Below are positions 35,656-46,423 of a stretch of DNA of 64,000 bases, one piece after another. The notes beneath the pieces were generated by a model. That model had not been told where the DNA came from. It was given only the letters and a program-made list of their open reading frames with translations, and did no database searches. The first letter of the stretch is position 1. Each line of letters starts with the position of its first letter. A program made the position numbers and the translations under genes. The DNA comes from Gymnopus androsaceus JB14 (Eukaryota > Basidiomycota > Agaricomycetes > Agaricales > Omphalotaceae), in contig ML769457.1 in assembly GCA_009733575.1 (NCBI GenBank), positions 2,619-66,618 of the forward strand, given 5' to 3'.

Positions 35656-37012
35656 GTCAAACCGTGGGATTTAATAAGTTAATTGTTTACAGACTTTACT
35701 TTACAGCTTTCAGCTATGATCTATCAAAAACCAACGTCGTACCCAAGCAGGTAAAACCGACAGTGGCTGCATGTGTGTGCAATCTGACCTCGCTCATCAA
35801 ATCAGGCATTCTGTTATCAGTTTTAAGTACCGGTAGCCGGTGAGAGTCTTTCTATATGTACCTTCTCAGGCTGATTACATTAAACTCTCGCTCACTATAG
35901 GTCTACCTATCTAAGTTGAAGGTTTTAGGCTTCAGCTCCCGACTTGATCTCGATCTCAAGCTCGCAAACGGTACTACATCGTTGCGATTTACCATAAATA
36001 TGGCGGTAGCTGCCAGCGATGCCTGTTGAATTAAACCTTCCAACGATAACGTCGACTATGTTATATGTCGCGATAATGCGGCCACTACTCTCGACATCCT
36101 TTCATATATAGTATGAAGCGACCAGCGGCTCCGAAATTTTTGCAGTCTCCAATTTCATATCAATGTACTAGCTGATTCATTGTAGGAAAACCTTGCAACA
36201 ACAATACATCTCTATCATACTGCGACAACGACGCATCCGCTCCTAATTGCGTCGGCCGCTTCGCTAACTCGAGTTTTAAATTTCCATTATGGCTGGACTG
36301 ACGCAGAAATATCACTTTTAAATCTTCGGGAGACCGCAGAAAATATCGAAAGAGAAAATTCGGACAAGCTGAGTAAATTACTTCTAAATCGTTGGGTTCA
36401 ATCTTACGGTTGGGAAAGGAGAATGGGATTCGGAAGTACCTGGATGGATAAATCCAAAACATCTGCAGTCTGTAGTCTGCATGACTCATAGGAAATCGAA
36501 TCTAAAAAGGGATATATATCGAATGCACTGTCCGAGGCTTGCTAAAGCCAGCCAACCTACTCTCGATACAGCACGACAATACACAACAGCACTCAGCCTC
36601 GCCTAAGCCTCAGGGATAAGATGTCCAACTCGAAGTCACTTCTTTAATTCTTGATTTTTATTTTGAGATCTGTATAATAGCGAATTCGATGGTTTTTTTT
36701 CTCGCATTTTTGGACTACATATCTAATAACACGAGAGCAAGCAGATAGCGTGAAAACATAAGGACGACAAGCAAAGCGAAAGAGAACATATAGTCACTAT
36801 GATAGATAACGGCGGACGAACACTTTCTATTCCTTCAACAGCATGGGATTGGATTTGGACGGAGGGAAGATACACAGCACAAGGAGACTCTATCTGCAAG
36901 GACTACACAGGGTAGCAAATCTGTCGATCGATGGTTGACATGATAAAGCGAACCCATTTGGCAACAGCCTGGTAAAAGTCCTGACTTCTCGGAGAGGATG
37001 TCTCCAGACAAA
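35656..37012. other. Array spacer
   Basis: Counterpart of 590-2030 with more substitutions and deletions. No gene supported. Confidence 0.5.
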
Positions 37013-37596
37013 TCACTGAGCAGTTGTTCGCATTGGACAGTGCTCCCGCCTGTGACGTGGAAGGGAATTCGGATTACCTAAGGACAGTATCGCAAGCTAG
37101 ACAGCGCACACGAAAGCGCAGGTGTTCTACATTGAAATGATCTTTGTAACCCATTAGAATATTGAGAGAAAAGAGAGCGTTGACTTACTTTCCCTAGCCT
37201 GCTTGTTCTTGTATACTTTAGAGCAGCCATGATAAGTGCAAAGAAAATATATATCGGCTTGAGGGGGAGGAGGTTCGTAAGGAGCGATGTAAAGCATTTC
37301 TTCAGGTATATTTAGAGCCTTCCAAGCCCAAGCTTCAAAGTCTTCCGGTCGCCCAACATAGGACTGTACGAACGTTATCCATTCTTCCGGGTCATGGGCT
37401 CTGGAAATTCTTCGCAACTGTTCTTGGTCAATCTATGAATATTACTTCACAACTACGACTACTCACATCTCGTGCATCAAGCTTTGGGCGTTATGATAAT
37501 CGCGGAACTCGTTTGGTCTGCCATTCCAATCTACTCAGTTTCAGAAATGCGGAGGAAAAGATGTATCCTCACCTGGGGATTAAGGGTCGACCCCAT
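37013..37596 (-). pseudogene. Small two-zinc-finger gene, copy 7 (broken)
   Basis: Exon 1 (MGSTLNPQ, 37596 leftward), exon 2 block FRDYHNAQSLMHE, exon 3 with PEEW, GRPEDFEAW and finger 1 (CTYHGC), and exon 4 with HLRFRVRC and HRREHC are all present. One base is missing at the start of the DPEEW segment relative to the MTPEEW of copies 3 and 8, exon 1 ends in the wrong phase, and exon 4 shifts at VLR into a stop. Closest to copy 8. Three breaks favour a true pseudogene over consensus errors. Confidence 0.7.
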
Positions 37597-39284
37597 TCTT
37601 TTGGTTCAAAGGTCAAGACAACGAGTGAAAAAATCAGACTGAAGTGAATCCAGGAGTTGAAAATCAGGTTTTATAGGGATGCCATGATGTGAAAGGGTCC
37701 AAAGTGAAACAAAAATTACGATCCGGAGTTACTTGTGCGTTAATGAATAGATTCTCGAGACAGTTAGTGAGGTGGGTAGTTGTTAATATAGAGCTTGGCT
37801 AGGAAATGATTAACCTTATTATATTTAACATGCGGGTGTGGACAATCGCGTTGCGTGGCAGAAACGAGTCCACAGGAGCTAATCAATGCCCGCCGCTGCT
37901 TACGCGCGGCGGGGACCATGTTGTAGGGCTCTTGGGAATGAAATGACATATCATTGGATCGCATAGAGCGTCTTTATCAAACTCGTCGAGTTACTTCCTG
38001 GATCTAGTTACCTTCCGATTGCGAATCCGGCCAGCGAGCTAGACAAACATGAAGATCGTTCTTGCAACTTGAGTATGAGCATGCCAATATTTCACTTGCT
38101 ACTTCCGGATGTTACGAATCTTGATTATCGAAGGTTCCTTTTCTCTCGGAGCCAACCCAGCATTGTTCCAGTCGCGCACATAAAGGAGCTGAATGAAGAG
38201 GAGGTAAAGTTAGAAAGGCAAAATCGATAGATTGACGCTTAGTTTGCGATTGGCGCCTAATATGTCTTTCGCGTCTCCCTCAGCACTCAAATTGCTTGGG
38301 CTAGTATCTTATTAACCACCAATTACCCCAATCTCCGTCATTAACTTATTTTTGAGCGCCAAATTGACCTGCTTCAGCTGCAGCGAAAAACCAGATTTCG
38401 CCCGACTCTGGTCCCTTCGTGGATATTTCAGCTATGAACGTGTTACGTTTCTAGGACACCTTCAAGTTCGATATGTTCGCCTGAATGAGTGGCGTTGGAA
38501 GGAAGGAAAGAATGAAGTTCTGGTACGTAAAGACCTCGGGAGGGATTGAGCAAGTTATTGAGCAAATTATTCCTTGTTAGAATTTCCGTTACTTCACGGG
38601 CGCAGCTCGACCGACGGTTTGGATTGACGGCTACTATTCAGGGATCTGCCAGCCTCCGGCGTTCTAGATCATGCCTTCTGAAACCTTCCTTCATTCCTGA
38701 ATCTAATGGCTCCGCCTCCTGCTCTCTTCCTTTACAATTAGTCGCTCTTGTTCTTCCGAGTCTTTAATCCACGACAACGATAATTTTTGCTAAGTGTCGT
38801 TGCAGCCGCTAGTATCGCCGAGCTAATCCCTCTAACTCTCGCGATGAGGTCGCCGCAACGATGCCATCAAAGCCCTCGAACGAATTATCGATGACACCTG
38901 CGTACAAGAATGCACCGCTGTCGTTCTCACAGCCTCCGTTATACGGTGCCTTCGTCTTCGTCCTCGACATCGTTCCTACCACTCCCGCACTACTCCCAGT
39001 CGCCGCCAGCCACGCAAGCTACCCCTCTCCCGTCCATCCCGTGTACAATCCTTACTGCTCCCAGTGCTCCAGAGCCAGTACGATGGTTTTCTGTTCATTT
39101 GGCCTCGCTGACATTCGCTCCAAAGTCCAAGTGGATAGGCGTTGCTCGGTCGTTCTTGAGATGGTCGTATGCCAAAGCATCGGCGGGTGATCAAAGCTCA
39201 TGCAGACCAGAGTAGATCTAATGGACCATTCGACACGCTGGCCCTTGAATAAGAATATTGAGGAATCCCGTGGTTTCGCCCCGA
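37597..39284. other. Array spacer
   Basis: Zinc-finger upstream region, then a FAP1-unit upstream region (38150-38500, matching 33200-33530), then 38600-39280, in which an open frame at 38861-39190 (109 codons, Ser/Pro-rich) occurs without a visible counterpart elsewhere in the window. I do not call it a gene. Confidence 0.4.
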
Positions 39285-40556
39285 ACTCTTTAAACCGCCG
39301 TATCTCGACTGCCTCATATGTTTCTCGACGATTCATCCTGCTCAACCGATTTGGAATTGTTCTCCTGCTTATTCCTATGCAAGATAAGGACGCTAAGCAT
39401 CATTCGCAATATGCTACCGTAGACAAGGAATGAGGATACCAAAGGACTATACCAATGCAATGGGTTTTGTTGAGCTAGCCATCAATGCGAAGAACGAGAT
39501 CATAGAGGGCCTTGTCAGCCCGTTTGTGGAGTTCTTTCGAAAAGGTTTGTTTGTTTCTATCTAATATCAAGTTATATCCATTTTCTCACCATATTTTCTC
39601 ATAGCTGGTCTGCTTTTGCAGCCTCGAACCTCCTATTCCCTGTGGTACACGTATTCACTGCAGCTATCCAGTTCTATACACCTTCCTGCCAAAAACCTCC
39701 ATACAGGTCACTTTCGTCGCACCGACCCTTCCTCACCAACAAACCTTGCGCACCATGTGCTGCTCCCTCGATTCCGACAAAGTATCCTGCGAATTGGTGT
39801 TGGAATGGTGTGTGAAAACTAGTGCCAAGCTTGTGGTACCACAAATGCAACCGAATGTGTCATGCAGGTGGATGTGAGATGCGTTCGAGTATGTATGGAC
39901 AGGATATGAAGCTGTGTCTTCCGGAACATACCCGTGTACTAGTTTGTATCATGCGAGGTTGGCGGAGGCGTTGGGGATTACGACTGGTTGAATGGAGGTG
40001 TTTTATCGGATACAGCGACGTATAGTGATGAGGTTGTTTACGAGAGCGAATGCAAAGTTTTTCGACCCTCGTTGAGGATACGTTGAGTGACTGATTGTCT
40101 TACACTGATTTGTTTTCTGAGACTGCGGCATGATATACTACCGAGAACGAAACAAATGCTACCGTTTATGCCAATGGAAAAACGAAGCTTTAACGTATGT
40201 CGCCATCGTACATCTTTTCTTTTCTCCTCGTATCTGACTGACTGAAATGTCTTTTAGCATTCTTAGCTAGCAAACGTATATCGAACAGACTCGCAGATGA
40301 TTGATCAGGATCCTCATCGCAGGTTCATACTTAAAATTTACCTTCAAGCTCATGCCGAATTCAACTGAATCTCTTTCTAGACCCCCGCATTCCCAATCCG
40401 CTCCTTTCAGCATACATCGCCAGTAAACTCAGCACCACCACTACCAACAGTCTTGGGAAACTGGGTATCTTCGAGGAGGACCCGTAGGAGCCGGAGTCAC
40501 AATCAACAGGAGTGAAGTTGCGCAGGAAGATATTCCTGATAATTAGGAAGATGGAA
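39285..40556 (+). pseudogene. FAP1 remnant 6
   Basis: Begins at the PPYLDCLICFS RING region, carries the same jump to the GLYQCN-type exon 2 segment as remnant 5 (shared GCTACCGTAGAC junction), then the SSFEK boundary with its intron (39545-39604), shortened exon 3, the penultimate exons (LANVYRTDSQMIDQDPHR, 40265-40322) and a truncated last exon ending near EDIPDN and a stop at 40542. Not functional. Confidence 0.85.
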
Positions 40557-41860
40557 TAGGAATTTTATAATTACAAAAAAAAATACTATTGTGCTGTGTA
40601 GAGTTAGTCGTACTTATAGAACTTAAGAAAGGAGTGTAAAATGTATTTTACATGGTCAATGCCAGAAGTAAATACATACGTGCGAAGCAAAACGCCAAAC
40701 GAACGGTCAAAGCGTGGGATCTCAATTGTTTACAGCTTTTCCGTATCCTTACCAAAACCAACGGCGTACCCAAGCAGGTAAAACCCACAATAGCTGCAAT
40801 TCTGCAATCTGATATGAGCTGAGCACTCATCTCCTTGTCTTTTACTCGGTCATCAAATCAAGCATTCCATTCGCGATCGACGCTCTGTTTCCTAAATCTT
40901 TCAAATCATGCTACTTTCGAGTAGCAGTAACAGGTGCGAGTTTTACTGCATGTACCTCAGTCTAATTACGTTAAACTCTCGCTCACTCTAGCCGAGGTCT
41001 ACCTATTTGATAAAACTCGTCTAAAACGTGGTGGTAGCTGCTAGCGGTACGCCTGTTTCCAAATGAATTAAAATTTCTAACGATGAGTGTAGCTCTATAT
41101 TGGGATAATGCAACCACTGTGCTTAACAACCTATATCATACTGCGACAACGACGCATTTCCGCCCTCAGTAGCCTGGCTCTCTCCTCCCGCTCCGTAAAT
41201 GTCAGCATCGTCTCTCCGCTTTGCTAACTCGGACTTTGAATCTACATCGTGGTTGGACTGACGCAACAATATCACTTTGAAAATGGGAGACGGCGGGTGA
41301 GGCTAAAAGAAAGAGAGAGAGAATATTCGGAGAAGCTGAGTAAATTACTTTTAAATTGTTGGGTTGAAACTTACGTACTGCGAGGTGAATCATAAGGAAA
41401 GAAGGATGGGATCAGGAAGTACCTAAATGAACTTGGATATGCGATGCATGCCTCAAGCCAGCGCTCCAACTCTCGACACAGCACGATAAGAACATGCAGC
41501 CTTGTCTCAGCAGGGTCGACAGGGCTGCTTTAAATCATCGATTTTGATTTCGGGATCTAGAATAACTCAGTCATGCGAATTCGACGGGTTATTATCTAAT
41601 AAAATTGTAGGCTACATATCTATAGCAAGCAGATAGTGCGAAACATACGAAATTAACACAGGCAAAGCGAAAGAGAACGATACGTATATGTTGGATAGCG
41701 GCTGACGAACGCTTCTGTTCCTTCAATAGCATGGGATTGGATTTGGACGGAAGATATACAAGCATAAGGAGACTTTACGGGGTAGCAAAACCGTCGATCA
41801 ATGGCTAACATGATAAAGCGAAATCCTGACTCCTCGGAGAGGGTGTCTCCAGACAAATCA
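40557..41860. other. Array spacer
   Basis: Counterpart of 430-2034, shorter through deletions. GA-rich run at 41310-41322. No gene supported. Confidence 0.5.
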
Positions 41861-42453
41861 TTAAGCGGGTTTTCGCTTGAGACAGTGGTCCCGTCTGTGA
41901 CGCGGAAGGGAATTCCGATTCATAAGGACCGCATTACAATCGGGACAGGGCACACGAAATCCCAGGTGTACTACATTGAAATGATCTATGCAATCCAGTC
42001 GGTCAGAGAATATTGAGGGAAAGAGAATTTTGACTCACTTTCCCTAGCCTGCTTGGTCTTATACACGTTGAAACAGCCGTGATAATTGCAAAAAAAATCC
42101 CCATTGGCTTCGGGGGGTGGAGCCTCGTAAGGAGCGATGTAGAGCATTTCTTCGGGTATCTTTAGAGTCCTCCAAGCCCAAGCCCCAAAGTCTTCCGGTC
42201 GTCCAGCGTAAGACTGCACGAAACTTCCCCACTCTTCCGGTGTCATAGGTTTAGGTTGATCTTTACAGCTACTCTCGGTCAATCTATAAATGTTGCTCAC
42301 ATCGAGACAACTACAACTACTCACGTCTCGTGGATCAAGCTTTGGGTATTATGATAATCGCGGAACTCTTTTGGTCTGCCATTCCAATCTACTCAGTTTC
42401 AGCAATGTGAGGGAAAAAATGTATGCTTACCTGGGGATTAGGGTTGACTCCAT
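41861..42453 (-). CDS. Small two-zinc-finger protein, copy 8 (intact, 143 aa)
   Basis: Minus-strand exons 42453-42431, 42375-42325, 42271-42039 and 41985-41861 join in frame to 143 codons plus a stop. Starts MESTLIPR, then FRDYHNTQSLIHET, MTPEEWGSFV, GRPEDFGAW, IAPYEAPPPE, finger 1 (CNYHGC to HFNVVH), finger 2 (CPDC to HRRDHC). The frame depends on an acceptor 12 bases downstream (GGCAG) of the CTGAGTAG site equivalent to that of the other copies, because this copy has one extra base there. The shift removes four codons and restores the frame. If that acceptor is not used the gene is broken. It converges on FAP1 remnant 6. Confidence 0.7.
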
Positions 42454-44280
42454 TGGGTGTTTTGGTTCCAAGGTCAAGATGGCAAGTGGGAAGAATGCCT
42501 TCAGAATGTAGTGAAGACCTTCAGCTTCAGTGAATCCAGGAGTTGAAGTTTGGGTTTTATAGGGATGCCATGACGCAAAAGGGTCGAAAATAAAGCAATA
42601 GTCACTATCCGGAGTGTTTCTTGCGTTAATGAATAAACATGTCGAGAGAGAGATTGGTTACTTTGTTGGGTGACGATGGGCCTAGCTAGGAATTAAGTAA
42701 CGTTGACATTATTAACGAAAAAAAATCCAGGGAGTCTGAAGCACCACTGAGCATTACCAGAATAAGGCTCCTACTGACAGATTTCCGGTAGGATCTTGAG
42801 GACTATTGAGCGTCGCGACTTCACATGCGTTTGACAGCGGTTCTTCGTCCCGCGCGCCTTTGCGTACTTGGATTAATAAGGAGAGCTCGAGAACCTATTA
42901 TCTCTTTTTTTTTTTTTTTGGTTTACGGCTCGCTTTTGAATGCAGACTGCGTGAAACACGTTGGAATCCACTGCTCGGATTTCAGAACGCAGGACGGCCC
43001 TGATTATACGAATTGGAGACGGTCAGTTTGATCTAGAGAAGGTGATCTCTTCTCATGCTGCATATACAAGTAATAGTTCAGTAATGCCGGTTACTTCAGA
43101 GAATTTCTTTTGATTTATCTGCTTTTTTTTTTTGAATCCAAAACGATAAACCCGACTCGCTAGCAATGTACTGTACTTACCTTCACAATTGGCACAGGTT
43201 TTAGGCCTCCTTCCACCCGTAACCATCATCAGTCTGCAATCATAGTAAGCTTGAGTTACAAACCCGGTTTGACCACGACTTCATAGATCACGTCGCTCAG
43301 CACGAGGTTGTAAAATTAAAACCCAATGGACTCTCCATTTCTCCATTGACGGCTGGGCGCCCAGCAAGCGCCTGCGCCTATCTCTACTCTTTTTTTTAGG
43401 CTGCTCACAACCATACGTATAATACCCATACCAGAGTGTGTATATGGCACTGTGTACTTACCACCGAAGCTTAACAGCTGTATGAACCCGGTCACGGCTT
43501 GTACTCGAGCAGAGACTCACAGCGCTCAGATAATCGACCGTGATTTAGCGTTAACATATTGCTCCCTTGATGTGGTGAATGCGGTCCATCCGAACGGTTT
43601 TCCATTTCACCTGTAAGTATGTTGATGTTCACAGGAGGGCATGTAACCGCGTCAAGCTGGGAGCTCGTTGTCTGTTAAATGCGGATGTATCAAGACTGGC
43701 AAAGATGCTATGCATTAAGTATTCATTTGCACTCAAACAAATGATCAACTCGAAACAACCTGTGCGTGCCACTTCCAATGTGACAAAATGAAAGACCTGT
43801 CTGTTCATCGTCTCCAGAAAGTTTTCTAGTCATGTTCCATGTACGTACAACGCGTCCTGTGAAATCAATAGGCGGAATTGAAATCCCGTGAATTGTCGAC
43901 TAACCACTTATATTACACTTATATTATATAACTGCAAGGGTCACCGATCAAATAACATCCTTTTTTAGTAGGTCAAAGCCACTTTTATGGATTGCGCTTA
44001 GAATACGAAATTGGGTACCCTCTTCCCTTTATCCTAAACTATATATGAAGAACTGCATTATTTATGAAAGCAGGACCCAGTCCTGAGTCTATCCCAATTT
44101 TTCCCGTCGATGTTCTTGCATGCGCACGCCGGGCTGAATACTACAAAGTCCGATGGAGAGTATTGACTCTCGGAGTCAAGCTGATTTGAGTAATTTGATT
44201 TCAGACTTAGCGGTCCTGATATACATCCACATCGTTTACAGGGTCATAGAAACAACTAATACTATATGTACTATGTAGCT
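42454..44280. other. Spacer, last zinc-finger upstream region
   Basis: 42720-43320 matches 2890-3730 in order (GCGCGCCTTTG block, T-rich run, CCCGGTTTGACCACGACTTCA). 43330-44280 has no clear match elsewhere in the window and no convincing frame. Confidence 0.45.
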
Positions 44281-45770
44281 GTATGAATGATGCGTGCTTT
44301 CACCATATCGATAGCTCCTTGTGGAGTAGGAAGACGGCTTATTCCATTCCACGACGTTAGGCCTGACGTACTGAAAAATCAAGGAAGAAACAAGCTTGCT
44401 ATAACACAGTACCGGAGCTTGTTCAGTAAACCGCTATTATGTACTCTTGTATTACTAGTAGTGCAGAGTCTTCGCTGAGTCTTGGGTCCAATTATGTATC
44501 CAATTTCCGACATCGAGTCAGAAATTAATAGCTGTTTATTCCAAAACGGCGGAAAAGTATGTCAAGGATTCATGAAAAAGAGCGTCGTAAATAGATTCAC
44601 CACCAATTTCGAGTTAGAAAAGAATTCGTAAGAATGCCAAAATGTTTTAGCGAAGAATCTACCACCCTCAGCCGCCAACTCTACGAGCCAAGCAAGTTGT
44701 TACTAGGGCTGTGAATGAATGCAACAAGAGCGGAAGCTGAAGCGTTGAAGCGCCAGGTTCAACCGAACAAAACACCGTACAAGCATCCAAGATGAGATCT
44801 CCGGCCTCCTTTTCATCATGAGGTCTTGTACTTGATCTCCCTCGTTCTCAGACTCCGTCGTCCTCAGGCTCTTTCAAAAACGTTGAAGCCGAGCTCCTCA
44901 ATCTTTCTTTCTACGGTTCAGAAGAACAAGCTCTGATATCTACGAGGAACAATTGAGACGAGACTGATAGTGCCGAAACCATCTTGCACTCGAGCTGCGG
45001 CGGCTTCACCAATAAAACTACTATCGATGACCCGGAAGTTAAAAAGGACCCAGAAGTTAAAAAATCACAGTAAATCACTTGCGGTGCTTGCACATCGCAC
45101 TCTTTCTGCTTAAAACCTTTAATATAATGTCTTGTACATGCTTCAAAGGCATCTGTCTATTTATATTGAAGTAATATTGTGAGGAAAAAATTCAGGATTT
45201 TTGACCTTGTGCGAAATCACACTTTTTTCAGGTTCACATGAGGTTCTTGATTTTTAGAGCCACAAATACTTCACGGGCAAGTATAAGATTTTAACAGTAC
45301 CTTTGGTACATGTATATAATTAGTATTGCCAGCCCGTTAAGCTGCCCGACGTGTGGTTGTTGTTTCGCGAGCAAAGATGCCAAAAAAGTGCAGTTTCGGA
45401 CACTGCCAATTGCCGTTAAGCGCTCTTTTAACTTCTCCGCCAATTTCAAGGGTCTTGTCGGCTCCCTCTGGTATCCTTCCAGAGGTCTCTTAAAAATCAC
45501 CAAAGTCAATGAAAAGACTCTTTATCATCTTAAATATAGTCTCCCAAAATCCGGGAGCCATCCATTGAGAACTGCAAAAGTTTTTCTTTATTGACATTTT
45601 TTTTTAACTTCCGGGTCATCGATAGTATGAAATAGACAAGGGACTTTTGCTTCGCTTATGCAAGTATCAGGTCTCTCAGTCCAAGCGCCGCCAAATGGCT
45701 TCACCAAATTCATGCTAACCAATCCTTTTTTGGCATCCGGCTACAATTCTAGTGCAAATAAATTAGGGAC
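44281..45770 (+). pseudogene. Gene Y remnant 4, interrupted by an inverted-repeat element
   Basis: 44288-44340 matches the LLAYRLWSRK block; 44880-45018 matches the SEEQ/YEEQ block; after the inserted element (45021-45625) the EMEQGLSLA-equivalent (ATGAAATAGACAAGGGACTT, 45627) and the HANQSF-equivalent (45710-45730) follow. Stops occur in all frames. It marks the right border of the array. Confidence 0.5.
45021..45625. mobile_element. Non-autonomous TA-flanked inverted-repeat element (MITE-like, 605 bp)
   Basis: The left end CTATCGATGACCCGGAAGTT (followed by AAAAA) is repeated perfectly, inverted, at the right end, giving terminal inverted repeats of about 25 bases. Both ends are flanked by TA (45019-45020 and 45626-45627). 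The related gene Y copies at 4770-4800 and 10285-10310 lack the insert. TA duplications and short inverted repeats are typical of Tc1/mariner-type MITEs. An inner 94-codon ORF (45310-45594) with CPTCGCC shows no transposase motif I can recognise. A second copy of part of the end (GACCCAGAAGTTAAAAA) follows the left terminus. Confidence 0.8.
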
Positions 45771-46033
45771 ATAGTTACGAGCAAAGTCTGGATACAATCT
45801 TGGCACGGCATGGAACCAATCTGCTGCAGTGAATTCCTGAATCTTCCTTCCTTGAACCTTCTTCGTCAAGTTACAACAGCAGTTTCCTGATCTTTCGAAG
45901 GAGCAGAATCAAGGATGGTTGTCAAATTCAGATTAAAGTAGAACACTCAAAATTAGAGCAGCTTGATCATAATGTCTTCAAAGACAGCGTAATCTGAGGC
46001 TGCTATTAGCCATCTACATTTACCTAATAACAT

Positions 46034-46120
46034 GGTCTAATAGTGTAGAGGTTATCACACGGGATTCTGATGTTTACTGAGGTGTTTCCCGTGACCCAGG
46101 TTCGAGTCCTGGTTAGACCT
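46034..46120 (+). tRNA. tRNA-Gln (anticodon CTG), with intron
   Basis: Acceptor stem GGTCTAA pairs with TTAGACC; the D-arm is AGTGTAGAGGTTATCAC; the anticodon stem CGGGA/TCCCG encloses TTCTGA...T with anticodon CTG; the T-arm is CCAGGTTCGAGTCCTGG. A 15-base intron lies right after the base 3' of the anticodon, the canonical site. Confidence 0.9.
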
Positions 46121-46423
46121 TGAATCTAACACGATCATTTCGGTTCCTTCTGTTTTTGACGCGAACAAAGGAAACGAAAACGTAGTTGGTGTCGTTAAAT
46201 TGAGGGAAAACAATGACAGCCTCCTCGAGGTTTGACTTGGTTCTGTAATCACCAAGACTTGCTCGATACTTATTGAAAAGCGTTGAAATGCAGCTGTTTC
46301 TCTAATTATATACAATTCACTTCTATAGATTATTCACGAACGCAATTTACCAGTTACAAACATTTTGTAATGATTCGAATTATTATGACATGCGTGTTTG
46401 AGTCCATCCGATGCAAGCTTTCA

